Position numbers and translations under genes: made by a program. DNA of 58,507 nucleotides from contig NZ_JAKSYL010000047.1 in assembly GCF_022829515.1 (NCBI RefSeq), forward strand, positions 1-58,507, given 5' to 3'. Source of the stretch: Methylobacterium sp. J-048. Its GTDB lineage: Bacteria; Pseudomonadota; Alphaproteobacteria; Rhizobiales; Beijerinckiaceae. Under the pieces are notes generated by a model, which saw only the letters and a list, made by a program, of their open reading frames with translations, was not told the DNA's origin and searched no databases. Shown one piece after another: positions 34,734 to 43,332 of this stretch (the stretch's first letter is position 1; every line of letters starts with the position of its first letter).

Positions 34734-36203
34734 TCAATCCGCCTCGGCCAGCATGGCGAAGCGCTTCGGGCCGGCGATGGAGAGGTCGGTCAGGCCGGTC
34801 GGATAGTCGCCCGTGAAGCAATGGTCGGTGTATTGCGGGCAGGCCGCATTGCGCTCCTCCTCGCCCATCGCCCGGTAGAGGCCTGGGATCGACAGGAAGG
34901 CGAGTGAATCGGCGCCGATATACTTCCGCATCGCCTCGAGGTCGTGCGTCGCGGCCAGCAGCTTCTCCCGCTCCGGCGTGTCGATCCCGTAGAAGTCGGG
35001 ATAGGTGATCGGCGGCGAGGCGATCCGGAAATGCACCTCGGCAGCGCCGGCCTCGCGCATCATCCGGACGATCTTCACCGAGGTCGTGCCGCGCACCAGG
35101 CTGTCATCGACCAGAACGATGCTCTTGCCCTCGATCGCCGCGCGGTTGGCCGAGTGCTTCATCCGCACTCCGAGCTCGCGCACCGATTGCGTCGGCTGGA
35201 TGAAGGTGCGGCCGACATAGTGGTTGCGGATGATCCCCATCTCGAAGGGGATTCCGGTCTCCTGCGCGAAGCCGAGCGCGGCCGGCACGCCGGAATCCGG
35301 CACCGGCACGACGATGTCGGCGGGGGCAGCGGCCTCCCGGGCGAGTTCCCGGCCGATCGCCTTGCGCACGGCGTAGACGCTCTTGCCGTTCACCACCGAA
35401 TCCGGCCGGGCGAAGTAGATGTACTCGAAGATGCAGGGCCGCATCGGCACGGCGTCGGCGAAGCGGATCGACTCGACGCCCTCCTCGGAGATCACCACGA
35501 CCTCGCCGTTCTCGACGTCGCGGACGTAGCGGGCGCCGATGATATCGAGGGCGCAGGTCTCGGAGGCCAGCATGTAGCGGCCGTCGAGTTCACCGAGCAC
35601 CAGCGGGCGGATGCCGAGCGGGTCGCGGGCGCCGATCAGCTTCTTGTTGGTGAGCGCGACGATCGCGTAGGCGCCCTGGATCGCCTGCAGGGCATCGATG
35701 AAGCGCTCGACGATCCGCGGCTTCCGGGAGCGGGCCGCGAGGTGGAGGATCACCTCGGTGTCGGAGGTCGACTGGGTGATCGCGCCGTCGCGCACGAGGT
35801 CGCGGCGGATCGACAGGGCGTTGGTGAGGTTGCCGTTATGGGCGACCGCGAGGCCGCCGCTGGCCAGCTCGGCGAACAGCGGCTGCACGTTGCGCAGGAT
35901 CGTCCCGCCGGTGGTCGAGTAGCGCACGTGCCCGATGGCGGCGCGACCTTTCAGTCGGGCGATGGTGTCGCCGTCCGAGAAGGAATCGCCCACGAGGCCG
36001 GGGCGCCGCTCGGAATGGAACACCGCGCCGTCGAAGGAGACGATCCCGGCCGCTTCCTGGCCGCGGTGCTGCAGGGCGTGCAGCCCGAGCGCCACGATGG
36101 CCGAGGCCTCCGGGTGCCCGAAGATGCCGAAAACACCGCACTCCTCGCGCAGCGTGTCGCCGTCGAGATCGAAAGCGGCGGAATAAGCGTCGGATTGGGA
36201 CAT
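34734..36203 (-). CDS. purF: amidophosphoribosyltransferase
   Basis: A 488-residue enzyme (ATG at 36203; a GTG at 36218 would add five) catalysing the first committed step of purine synthesis, PRPP plus glutamine to phosphoribosylamine. The N-terminal glutaminase begins at Cys22 (REECGVFGIFG), exposed after removal of a propeptide. HALQHRGQEAAGI and the NGNLTNA segment follow. The PRPP loop IVLVDDSLVRGTTS lies near residue 360. cvpA is upstream on the same strand, the classical order. Confidence 0.97.
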   Translation of the reverse strand: MSQSDAYSAAFDLDGDTLREECGVFGIFGHPEASAIVALGLHALQHRGQEAAGIVSFDGAVFHSERRPGLVGDSFSDGDTIARLKGRAAIGHVRYSTTGGTILRNVQPLFAELASGGLAVAHNGNLTNALSIRRDLVRDGAITQSTSDTEVILHLAARSRKPRIVERFIDALQAIQGAYAIVALTNKKLIGARDPLGIRPLVLGELDGRYMLASETCALDIIGARYVRDVENGEVVVISEEGVESIRFADAVPMRPCIFEYIYFARPDSVVNGKSVYAVRKAIGRELAREAAAPADIVVPVPDSGVPAALGFAQETGIPFEMGIIRNHYVGRTFIQPTQSVRELGVRMKHSANRAAIEGKSIVLVDDSLVRGTTSVKIVRMMREAGAAEVHFRIASPPITYPDFYGIDTPEREKLLAATHDLEAMRKYIGADSLAFLSIPGLYRAMGEEERNAACPQYTDHCFTGDYPTGLTDLSIAGPKRFAMLAEAD

Positions 36204-36335
36204 GCTGCGATCGATCACTTCACGAGTCCCGGCGGCGACGGGCCGGCGCGCCGGTCGTCGCGGATATCATCCGATCGTCTCCGGAACCGCTATCTAGGCG
36301 TTCCACGCAGACCGACCAACGGCGCGCGCCGCAGA

Positions 36336-36944
36336 TCAGCGTCGCGTCGGGGCCGGCGCGGTCTCGGTCCGGCGCTGAGGCGCCGGGTCGGTCTCGGCGG
36401 GGGCGTCGGCCGCCTCGTTGGGCGGCGTGACGGCCTTCGGCTTCTTGAACTGCTTCAGGAAGCCCTCCGGATTCTCCGGCAACTGAGCCACCAAGGCGTC
36501 CCCGGACTTCTCCAGCATCGGGCGCGTGCGCGCCTGCGCGGCCCAGTCCGGCACCTTGCCCTGCACCAGCCAGGACAGGAACACCCAGCCGATCACGCAG
36601 ATCAGGAAGCCGCGGCCCGCCCCGAACAGGAAGCCCAGCGAGCGGTCGACCGCGCCGATGCGCGAGTCGAGCACCACGTCCGAGATCTTCACGGTGATGA
36701 TCGAGACGACGATCAGCGTGCCCAGGAAGATCGCCGCGATGGAGGCGACCAGCGCCACGGTATCGCTGTTGACGTGCTGCTTCACCAGCGGAAGCAGCAT
36801 CGGATAGAACGACCACGCGACGGCGGCGGCGGCCACCCAGGCGATGATCGCCAGCACCTCGCGGGTGACGCCACGCACGGCCGCGAGCAGCGCGGAGACC
36901 GCGACGATGCCGAGCACGACGAGATCCAGAACGGTAAACGGCAT
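36336..36944 (-). CDS. cvpA: CvpA family membrane protein
   Basis: A 202-residue inner-membrane protein with four hydrophobic segments (residues ~5-24, 30-50, 62-85, 100-127) and a Pro/Ala-rich cytoplasmic tail. The opening MPFTVLDLVVLGIVAVSALLAAVRG and the GRGFLICVIGWVFLSWL helix are typical. CvpA is needed for colicin V export in E. coli and for envelope homeostasis. It precedes purF by 132 bases. Frames extending it upstream past ATG 36944 are not supported. Confidence 0.92.
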   Translation of the reverse strand: MPFTVLDLVVLGIVAVSALLAAVRGVTREVLAIIAWVAAAAVAWSFYPMLLPLVKQHVNSDTVALVASIAAIFLGTLIVVSIITVKISDVVLDSRIGAVDRSLGFLFGAGRGFLICVIGWVFLSWLVQGKVPDWAAQARTRPMLEKSGDALVAQLPENPEGFLKQFKKPKAVTPPNEAADAPAETDPAPQRRTETAPAPTRR

Positions 36945-37076
36945 CTGTGAACTTTTAGGAACCAGAGGGGATGCCGCGGCGGCCATGCGGCTCCCCGGGA
37001 CCGGGGCCGAAGTATACCAAGCCGAACCTCGGCCGTCACCCTCAGGGACGGGCCTCGGGCGAGGCCTGTGCCGTCC

Positions 37077-37787
37077 ATGCATCAGCCCGGGCCGACCGTG
37101 AGCGCGGACCGGGCCGCGGCCGGCCCCGTTTACCTCGTTCCGATCGCCGGCCTGTTCGGCGCGGTGCTGATGATCTCGCTGGTCCTGGCGGGCAAGATCG
37201 TCTCGGTGGGCGGGCTGACCTTCACGGCGGCGGTGATCGTGTTTCCCGCCTCCTACCTGTTCGGCGACGTGCTGACCGAGGTCTACGGCTACGCCAGCAC
37301 CCGGGCGGTGGTCTGGACCGGCTTCCTGGCGCAGGCGCTCTGGATCCTGGCCTACGGGATCGCGGCGGCGCTGCCGCCCGCGCCGTTCTGGCCGCACCAG
37401 GCGGCGTTCGAAGCGGTGCTTGGCGCCACCCCGCGGCTCGCGCTCGCCGGGCTCGCGGCGTATCTCGTCGGCGAATTCCTGAACGCCTACCTGCTCGCCA
37501 AGCTGAAGCTGCGCTTTCGCGGGCGGGGCCTGGCCGCGCGGCTCGTCGCCTCGACGCTGGTCGGCCAGGGCATCGATTCGGTCCTGTTCATCGGGCTCGG
37601 CTTCGGCGGGCTGTATCCCGCCGCGGATCTCGTCCGCCTCGCGCTCTCGATCTGGATGCTGAAGGTCGCCTGGGAGATTGTGGCCCTGCCCCTCAGCGTG
37701 CCGCTGATCGGCTTCCTGAAGCGGGCGGAAGTACGTGATGCCTTCGATACGGAGACGGATTTCAACCCGTTCCGCCTGCGGCGATGA
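37077..37787 (+). CDS. queuosine precursor transporter (YhhQ/VUT family)
   Basis: A 236-residue membrane protein with about six helices, importing preQ0/preQ1 for tRNA queuosine modification. Family motifs: LVLAGKIVSVGGLTFTAAVIVFPASYLFGDVLTEVYGY near the first helices, YLVGEFLNAYLLAKLK, and ASTLVGQGIDSVLFIGLGF. ATG at 37077 is chosen; a GTG at 37068 is an alternative. It diverges from cvpA and is followed by a toxin-antitoxin pair. Confidence 0.9.
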   Translation: MHQPGPTVSADRAAAGPVYLVPIAGLFGAVLMISLVLAGKIVSVGGLTFTAAVIVFPASYLFGDVLTEVYGYASTRAVVWTGFLAQALWILAYGIAAALPPAPFWPHQAAFEAVLGATPRLALAGLAAYLVGEFLNAYLLAKLKLRFRGRGLAARLVASTLVGQGIDSVLFIGLGFGGLYPAADLVRLALSIWMLKVAWEIVALPLSVPLIGFLKRAEVRDAFDTETDFNPFRLRR

Positions 37788-37810
37788 TGGGTGTTGGCGG
37801 CAACGGGAAA

Positions 37811-37828
37811 GTGCTACCTTTGTAGCAC
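37811..37828. promoter_or_regulatory. inverted repeat upstream of the antitoxin gene, likely autoregulatory operator
   Basis: GTGCTAC and GTAGCAC form a perfect 7-bp inverted repeat with a CTTT spacer, 20 bases before the antitoxin start. This is the usual place for the operator bound by an AbrB-fold antitoxin. It could alternatively be the terminator hairpin of the transporter gene. Confidence 0.55.
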
Positions 37829-37847
37829 CTTCTGAAGGAGCGTGACC

Positions 37848-38177
37848 ATGCCGGTAGCCAAACGAACGCCTGGCACGACAACGAACGTCAAACCGCCGAC
37901 TCAAGCGTCGACAACGGCAGTCGTGACCGTTCGGCGCCAAGGCGGAGCCCGCGTGATGACGCTCCCTCCCGCCGTTCTGGCCGCTATCGGAGCCGATACG
38001 GGCACCGACCTCGCACTCGCCGTACAGGATGGCGCCCTGGTCGCGACACCGGTCGCGAAACGGAAGCGCCGCTACACCCTGGTGGAGCTTCTGGAAGGCG
38101 CCGAGCATCTGCCGGCGTTGTACGCGGATACGGCCAAGGCTCTGGAGGGTCCCCCAGTGGGCAATGAGATCGGGTGA
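37848..38177 (+). CDS. AbrB/MazE-like antitoxin
   Basis: A 109-residue protein from ATG 37848, seven bases after GAAGGAG. Residues ~25-75 form a swapped-hairpin AbrB/MazE DNA-binding fold: VVTVRRQGGARVMTLPPAVLAAIGADTGTDLALAVQDGALVATPV. The following region KRKRRYTLVELLEGAEHLPALY is the toxin-wrapping segment typical of ChpS/MazE antitoxins. Its stop overlaps the toxin start by one base (TGATG). It should neutralise the toxin and repress the pair. Confidence 0.88.
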   Translation: MPVAKRTPGTTTNVKPPTQASTTAVVTVRRQGGARVMTLPPAVLAAIGADTGTDLALAVQDGALVATPVAKRKRRYTLVELLEGAEHLPALYADTAKALEGPPVGNEIG

Positions 38178-38536
38178 TGGGCCCGCGGCCGAAGGTCCCG
38201 AAGCGCGGCGAGATCTACTCGACCAACCCCAACCCGGTCGTGGGCCGAGAAATGCGAGATCGGCACTACTGGGTTGTCCTGACGCCGGAGGCTGTGAACG
38301 TTCACGGCACGGCCATCGCCGTGGTCATTTCCACCGTGGCGGCGGGCGCCCGCGCCGCGGGCCTCGCAGTCCCCGTCACGGCGGATGGCGTGACCGGCGT
38401 GGCGGTCTGCACGCAGGTCCGCAGCTTCGATCTACGGGCGCGCATCGCCGACGGCAGTGCGAGCCTCGCCGGTGTCGCGGATCCGGGCACCGTGGGCGAG
38501 ATCGCCGCGCGGGTTGCCAGTCTCGTCGACCCCTGA
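38177..38536 (+). CDS. MazF/PemK-family toxin (endoribonuclease)
   Basis: A 119-residue toxin from ATG 38177, or GTG 38174. The N-terminus VPKRGEIYSTNPNPVVGREMRDRHYWVVLTPE carries the PemK/MazF signature of RGEI followed by GxE and an R-x-x-VVL strand. TAIAVVISTVAAG and GVAVCTQVRSFDLRAR complete the barrel. Such toxins cut mRNA or tRNA at short sequences. It is paired with the antitoxin in the usual order. The strand AVCTQVRSFD conserves the active-site Thr and Arg region. Confidence 0.9.
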   Translation: MGPRPKVPKRGEIYSTNPNPVVGREMRDRHYWVVLTPEAVNVHGTAIAVVISTVAAGARAAGLAVPVTADGVTGVAVCTQVRSFDLRARIADGSASLAGVADPGTVGEIAARVASLVDP

Positions 38537-38617
38537 GACCAATGCCGCGAACCGACTCGCCTCACGGGTCCGCATCGTGCATCGGTCCCCGGGGAATCGA
38601 GGATCGGGGGCGTTTCG

Positions 38618-39718
38618 GTGGCGGGCAGTAGGTCGGTGACGGAGTCCGGGTCGGATATCGGCGCCCACGGCGCCCGGCTGACGATTGATCTCGGGGCGAT
38701 CGTGGCGAACTGGCGGATGCTGGCCGCCCGTGGGGCCGATTGCGCCGCCGTGGTGAAGGCCGATGCCTATGGCTGCGGCGTCGCCCGGGTCGGGCCGGCC
38801 CTGTGGTCGGCCGGGTGCCGGACCTTCTTCGTCGCTCACCTCGCTGAGGGCATCGCGGCCCGGGCCGCCCTGCCGGAAGCCGCGATCTACATCCTGAACG
38901 GCCTGCCGCCCGGCGCCTGCGCGGCCTTCGCGGCGCACGACCTGCGCCCGGTGCTCGGCAGCCGCGAAGAAATTTTGGAATGGGCGGCCTTCTCGGGCGG
39001 AGGCCAGCCGGCGGCGCTCCACGTCGATACCGGCATGAACCGCCTGGGGCTGCCGGTGCCGGAGGCACTGGAACTCGCCGGCGATCCGAGCATTGCGGCT
39101 TGCGGCATCGACCTGCTGCTCAGCCACTTCGTCAGCGCCGAGAAGCCGGAGGATCCGGTCAACGCCCGGCAGATCGCCGATTTCGCGAGGGTCCGGGCGG
39201 CCTATCCGGGCCTGCGGGCGTCGCTCGCCAACTCCTCGGGTGTCTTCCTCGACGGTGCCCGGCACGACCTGCTGCGGCCGGGCTACGCCCTGTTCGGCGG
39301 CAACCCCATACCCGAATCCACCAATCCGATGCGCCCGGTGGTGCGGCTGGAGGCCCTGATCGCGCAGGTGCGGCATGTCGAGGCCGGAACCAGCGTCGGC
39401 TATAATGGCCGCTGGACCGCCCCCGCGCCGAGCCGGCTCGCCACCCTGTCCCTCGGCTACGCCGACGGCTTCCCGCGAGCGATCAGCGGGCGCGGGCAGG
39501 CCCTGGTCGGGGGCGTGCCCTGCCCGATCCTGGGTCTGGTCTCCATGGACCTGATCATCCTCGACGTCACCGCGGCCCCCCCGGCCCGGCGCGGCGCCGA
39601 AGCCGTGCTGATCGGCGACAGCCTCGATATCGACACGGTCGGCCGCGCCGCCGGCACGATCGGTTACGAGATCCTGACGGGGCTGGGTTCGCGTTATGTT
39701 CGAACTTATGTAGGGTGA
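38618..39718 (+). CDS. alr: alanine racemase
   Basis: A 366-residue PLP enzyme interconverting L- and D-alanine for peptidoglycan. The PLP lysine is Lys47 in VVKADAYGCG. HVDTGMNRLGL, LLLSHFVSAEKPED, ANSSG, RPGYALFGGNP and the second catalytic base Tyr in LSLGYADGFPR are all present. The start is GTG at 38618. It lies 45 bases upstream of radA on the same strand. Confidence 0.96.
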   Translation: MAGSRSVTESGSDIGAHGARLTIDLGAIVANWRMLAARGADCAAVVKADAYGCGVARVGPALWSAGCRTFFVAHLAEGIAARAALPEAAIYILNGLPPGACAAFAAHDLRPVLGSREEILEWAAFSGGGQPAALHVDTGMNRLGLPVPEALELAGDPSIAACGIDLLLSHFVSAEKPEDPVNARQIADFARVRAAYPGLRASLANSSGVFLDGARHDLLRPGYALFGGNPIPESTNPMRPVVRLEALIAQVRHVEAGTSVGYNGRWTAPAPSRLATLSLGYADGFPRAISGRGQALVGGVPCPILGLVSMDLIILDVTAAPPARRGAEAVLIGDSLDIDTVGRAAGTIGYEILTGLGSRYVRTYVG

Positions 39719-39763
39719 TCCGGACCCTCTTTCGGACGCCGGACCAGCGGCGCGCGGACCCGA

Positions 39764-41200
39764 ATGGCCAAGATCCACCAGACCTTCGTCTGCCAGTCCT
39801 GCGGGGCGGTCTACAACCGCTGGCGCGGGCGCTGCGAGGCGTGCAACGGCTGGAACACGATCGTCGAGGAGGCGGCCGCCGCGCCTGGCCAGTCCGGCCC
39901 GGTGGCGACCCGGCCGTCCCGTGCCCGCGGCCGGGTGTTTCCGCTGGAGGGCCTGACCGGCGAGACCAAGGAGGCGCCGCGTATCCCCTCGGGGATCGGC
40001 GAGCTCGACCGGGTCACCGGCGGCGGCTTCGTGCGCGGCTCGGTGATCCTGCTCGGCGGCGATCCCGGCATCGGCAAATCGACCCTGCTGATGCAGGCCT
40101 CCGCCGCCATGGCGGGGACCGGCGAGCGGGTCGCCTACATCTCGGGCGAGGAGGCGGTGGGCCAGGTGCGGCTGCGGGCCGAGCGGCTGGGGCTCAGTTC
40201 CCACCCGGTGGATCTCGCGGCCGAGACCAATGTCGAGGACATCATCGAGACCCTGAGCCAGGGCCGCCCGCCGGCGCTGGCGATCATCGATTCGATCCAG
40301 ACCATGTGGACCGAGACGGTGGAATCGGCCCCCGGCACGGTCACGCAGGTGCGCTCCTCGGCCCAGGCGCTGATCCGCTTCGCCAAGACCACGGGCACCG
40401 CAGTGATCCTGGTCGGCCACGTCACCAAGGACGGCCAGATCGCCGGCCCCCGGGTGGTGGAGCACATGGTCGACGCGGTCGCCTCGTTCGAGGGCGACCA
40501 GGGCCACCATTTCCGCATCCTGCGCGCGGTGAAGAATCGCTTCGGCCCCACCGACGAGATCGGCGTGTTCGAGATGACCGATGCCGGGCTCGCCGAGGTG
40601 CCCAACCCCTCGGCCCTGTTCCTGGCCGGTCGCGACCATCAGGCCGCCGGCACCGCGGTCTTCGCCGGGATGGAGGGGACGCGGCCCCTGCTGGTGGAGA
40701 TCCAGGCGCTGGTGGCGCCGTCCTCGCTCGGCATGCCCCGCCGGGCGGTGGTCGGCTGGGACCCGAACCGGCTGTCCATGGTGCTGGCGGTGCTGGAGGC
40801 CCATGGCGGCATCCGGCTCGGCACCCACGACGTGTATTTGAATGTGGCCGGCGGCCTGCGCATCACCGAGCCGGCGGCGGACTTGGCGGTGGCCGCCGCC
40901 CTGGTCTCGTCCCTGTCGGGAGCGGTGCTGCCGCCGGAGACCGTCTATTTCGGCGAGATCGGCCTGTCGGGTGCGATCCGACCCGTGGCCCAGGCGGGTG
41001 CGCGGCTCAAGGAAGCCCAGAAACTCGGCTTCGCCAAGGCGCTGATCCCGCAGGGCCGCGGCGAGGGCGACAAGGCCCTGTCGGTGGAGACTCTGCGCCA
41101 CATCGCTGACCTAGTGGCCGGGATCAGTGCCGGGGCGCCGCGGAAGGGCTCCGGGCAGCGCGGGCGGGCGCAATCACGCTACGCTGACGAGGAAATCTGA
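39764..41200 (+). CDS. radA: DNA repair protein RadA (Sms)
   Basis: A 478-residue RecA-like ATPase acting as a branch-migration helicase in recombinational repair. It has a zinc finger at Cys10/13/24/27 (CQSC..CEAC), Walker A GGDPGIGKSTLL near residue 105, Walker B LAIIDSIQTMW, the RadA-specific KNRFGPTDEIGVFEM motif near 255, and a Lon-like C-terminal domain (LGTHDVYLNVAGGLRITEPAADLAVAAAL). It follows alr, a common pairing. Confidence 0.97.
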   Translation: MAKIHQTFVCQSCGAVYNRWRGRCEACNGWNTIVEEAAAAPGQSGPVATRPSRARGRVFPLEGLTGETKEAPRIPSGIGELDRVTGGGFVRGSVILLGGDPGIGKSTLLMQASAAMAGTGERVAYISGEEAVGQVRLRAERLGLSSHPVDLAAETNVEDIIETLSQGRPPALAIIDSIQTMWTETVESAPGTVTQVRSSAQALIRFAKTTGTAVILVGHVTKDGQIAGPRVVEHMVDAVASFEGDQGHHFRILRAVKNRFGPTDEIGVFEMTDAGLAEVPNPSALFLAGRDHQAAGTAVFAGMEGTRPLLVEIQALVAPSSLGMPRRAVVGWDPNRLSMVLAVLEAHGGIRLGTHDVYLNVAGGLRITEPAADLAVAAALVSSLSGAVLPPETVYFGEIGLSGAIRPVAQAGARLKEAQKLGFAKALIPQGRGEGDKALSVETLRHIADLVAGISAGAPRKGSGQRGRAQSRYADEEI

Positions 41201-41204
41201 GCAG

Positions 41205-42263
41205 TTAGCCCCCCGTCACGCTCATGTGCCGCGCCACCGCGGCCGGGCGCTGGCGCTCGATGATGAAGTCGTGCCCCTTCGGCTTGCGGGTGATCGCCTC
41301 GACCACCGCCGCCGCCAGCACGGAATCATCGTCTGATGCCCGCAGCACCGCGCGCAAATCGGCAGAATCCTCCTGGCCCAGACACAAATAAAGCTGGCCG
41401 GTGCAGGTCAGGCGCACGCGGTTGCAGCTTTCGCAGAAATTGTGGGTCAGCGGCGTGATGAAGCCGAGCTTGCCCCCGGTCTCCTCGACCCGGACGTAGC
41501 GCGCCGGACCGCCCGTGCGGTCGGGCAGCGGCGTCAGGGTGTAGCGGCACTCCAGGCGCTGTCTCGCCACCGACAGCGGCAGGAACTGGTCGGTGCGGTC
41601 GGCCTCGATCTCGCCCAGCGGCATCACCTCGATCAGCGTCATGTCCATGCCGAGGCCGTGAGCCCAGGCGATCATGTCGGGGATCTCGTCGGCGTTGACG
41701 TCGCGCAACGCCACCGCGTTGATCTTAACCTTCATGCCGGCCGCCCGGGCGGCCGCGATGCCGTCGAGCACCACCGGCAGGTCGCCCCGCCGGGTGATCG
41801 CCCGGAACTTTTGGGGGTCCAGCGTATCCAGGGACACATTGATCCGGCGCACGCCGAAGCTCGCCAGCTCCTTCGCGTACCGGGCGAGCTGGGTGCCGTT
41901 GGTGGTGAGCGTCAGCTCCTCCAGCGCGCCCGAATCGAGGTGGCGCGACAGGCGGCGGAACAGATGCATGATGTCGCGGCGCACCAGCGGCTCGCCGCCG
42001 GTGATCCGGAGCTTGCGCACGCCCCGGGCGATGAACACGCCGCAGAGCCGGTCCAGCTCTTCGAGGGTCAGCAGGTCGCGCTTGGGCAGGAACTGCATGG
42101 TCTCCGACATGCAGTAGGCGCAGCGCAGGTCGCAGCGATCCGTCACCGAGATGCGCAGATACGAGATCGCCCGCTGGAACGGGTCGATCAGCGGCGCGGG
42201 CGACGGCGCGCGGGGCGCGTCGGCCATAAACCCCTGCGGCGTGCTGGAGATGTCATCGAGCAT
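41205..42263 (-). CDS. moaA: GTP 3',8-cyclase MoaA
   Basis: A 352-residue radical SAM enzyme that starts molybdenum cofactor synthesis from GTP. The SAM cluster is Cys44/48/51 ([11 protein letters not shown]). The second cluster is in the C-terminal [19 protein letters not shown]. The protein ends with Gly-Gly, needed for activity in MoaA. ATG at 42263 is used; ATG 42227 (preceded by AGGGG) would give a 340-residue form. It converges with radA, separated by four bases. Confidence 0.96.
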   Translation of the reverse strand: MLDDISSTPQGFMADAPRAPSPAPLIDPFQRAISYLRISVTDRCDLRCAYCMSETMQFLPKRDLLTLEELDRLCGVFIARGVRKLRITGGEPLVRRDIMHLFRRLSRHLDSGALEELTLTTNGTQLARYAKELASFGVRRINVSLDTLDPQKFRAITRRGDLPVVLDGIAAARAAGMKVKINAVALRDVNADEIPDMIAWAHGLGMDMTLIEVMPLGEIEADRTDQFLPLSVARQRLECRYTLTPLPDRTGGPARYVRVEETGGKLGFITPLTHNFCESCNRVRLTCTGQLYLCLGQEDSADLRAVLRASDDDSVLAAAVVEAITRKPKGHDFIIERQRPAAVARHMSVTGG

Positions 42264-42344
42264 GATTGAGCATATGATGCCCGATACGGTCGTGGGCAAG
42301 CCGACCCCGGGCCGCAGCCCCCGGATGCTTGAGGAGTGTGACCC

Positions 42345-42767
42345 GTGAACGAGGATCTGTGGCCGACCGAGATCCGCCTGTCGGCCGACCGTCGGGTGCT
42401 CAACGTCGCCTTCGAGGATGGGTCGCGCTTCGCCCTGCCGGCCGAGTACCTGCGCGTGTCGAGCCCGTCGGCCGAGGTGCAGGGCCATTCGCCCCTGGAG
42501 CGCAAGGTGATCGGCGGCAAGCGCGCGGTGGCGATCCTGGCCGTGGAGCCGATCGGCAACTACGCGGTCAAGCTCGGCTTCGACGACATGCACGACACCG
42601 GCCTCTATGGCTGGGGCTACCTGCACACGCTGGGCCGCGAATACGATTCGCGCTGGCAGACCTACCTCTCGGAACTCGCCGAACGCGGCCTCGACCGCGA
42701 GACGGCCCGCACCGCCCCGGTGAAGCAGGGCGGGGGCTGCGGCTCGGGCTCGTGCGGGTGCCATTGA
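42345..42767 (+). CDS. DUF971 domain protein with Cys-rich tail
   Basis: A 140-residue protein from GTG 42345, eight bases after GAGGAG. The DUF971 fold, like the N-terminal domain of gamma-butyrobetaine hydroxylase, covers residues ~7-100: [40 protein letters not shown] and [26 protein letters not shown]. The C-terminus [12 protein letters not shown] has three Cys and one His that could bind a metal. DUF971 proteins have been linked to iron-sulfur cluster handling. It diverges from moaA. Confidence 0.88.
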   Translation: MNEDLWPTEIRLSADRRVLNVAFEDGSRFALPAEYLRVSSPSAEVQGHSPLERKVIGGKRAVAILAVEPIGNYAVKLGFDDMHDTGLYGWGYLHTLGREYDSRWQTYLSELAERGLDRETARTAPVKQGGGCGSGSCGCH

Positions 42768-42790
42768 GAGCTTGGTAGCCTTCCCATCCT

Positions 42791-42910
42791 CCCCCTCATC
42801 CTGAGGTGCCCGCAGCAGCGGGCCTCGAAGGAGCCCTCCAGAAGGCGCCGCGATCCCTGGAGGGCTCCTTCGAGGCCTTCGCTGCGCTTCGGCACCTCAG
42901 GATGAGGGGG
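42791..42910. repeat. 120-bp palindromic repeat (CTCATCCTGAGG family)
   Basis: The outer arms are exact 20-base reverse complements: 42791-42810 (CCCCCTCATCCTGAGGTGCC) and 42891-42910. The inner arms GGCCTCGAAGGAGCCCTCCAG and CTGGAGGGCTCCTTCGAGGCC (about 42821-42841 and 42857-42877) also pair. The element folds as a long hairpin and resembles a family dispersed in Rhizobiales genomes. Confidence 0.85.
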
Positions 42911-42955
42911 AGATTTGGATGTCCCTTGGTCGACAGCACCAGCCCCGGAGCCACC

Positions 42956-43282
42956 ATGGCCTTCACCTGCACGATCCCCGCGGTGCCCACGATCCAGCAG
43001 GACGACGCCACGGTCCGCATCACCCGCTGGGATTTTCCGCCCGGGGCGGTGACCGGCTGGCACGAGCACGGCTGGCCGTATTTCGTGGTGATGCTGGTGG
43101 AGGGGGTACTGCGCGTCCATGACGGTGCGGCGGTCCGCGAGACCCTGCTCGCGGCCGGGCAATCCTACATGCGGCCCGCCGGCATCCGGCACGACGTGAT
43201 GAACGGGTCGGACCACCCGATCGCGTTCATCGAGATCGAGGTGAAGCGCCCGGATACGCTGGTGACGCTGCCCGAAGCCTGA
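42956..43282 (+). CDS. small cupin-domain protein
   Basis: A 108-residue single-domain cupin from ATG 42956, six bases after GGAG. Cupin motif 1 lies at TGWHEHGWPYFVVMLVEG (His pair and Glu) and motif 2 around YMRPAGIRHDVMNGSD (His). These would bind one metal ion. The size fits small enzymes or sensors of unknown substrate. It is directly downstream of the 120-bp palindrome, so its promoter is probably short and next to the repeat. Confidence 0.85.
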   Translation: MAFTCTIPAVPTIQQDDATVRITRWDFPPGAVTGWHEHGWPYFVVMLVEGVLRVHDGAAVRETLLAAGQSYMRPAGIRHDVMNGSDHPIAFIEIEVKRPDTLVTLPEA

Positions 43283-43289
43283 ACGCAGA

Positions 43290-43313
43290 AGGGCCGACCT
43301 CGCGGCCGGCCCT
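43290..43313. terminator. convergent hairpin between cupin and L,D-transpeptidase genes
   Basis: AGGGCCG and CGGCCCT form the stem, with an additional inner CC/GG pair. An A-rich run (CACCAAAAAAT) follows on this strand. It lies between two converging genes. Confidence 0.5.
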
Positions 43314-43332
43314 CACCAAAAAATCCCAAACC

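Noticed and set aside
34944..36950. A 668-codon open frame on the + strand
   Set aside because: It lies opposite purF and cvpA and has no domain; both real genes on the other strand are unmistakable.
36945..38108. Upstream extension of the cvpA frame to 590 codons
   Set aside because: The extra ~390 codons are low-complexity and overlap the queuosine transporter and antitoxin genes; ATG 36944 gives the normal family N-terminus.
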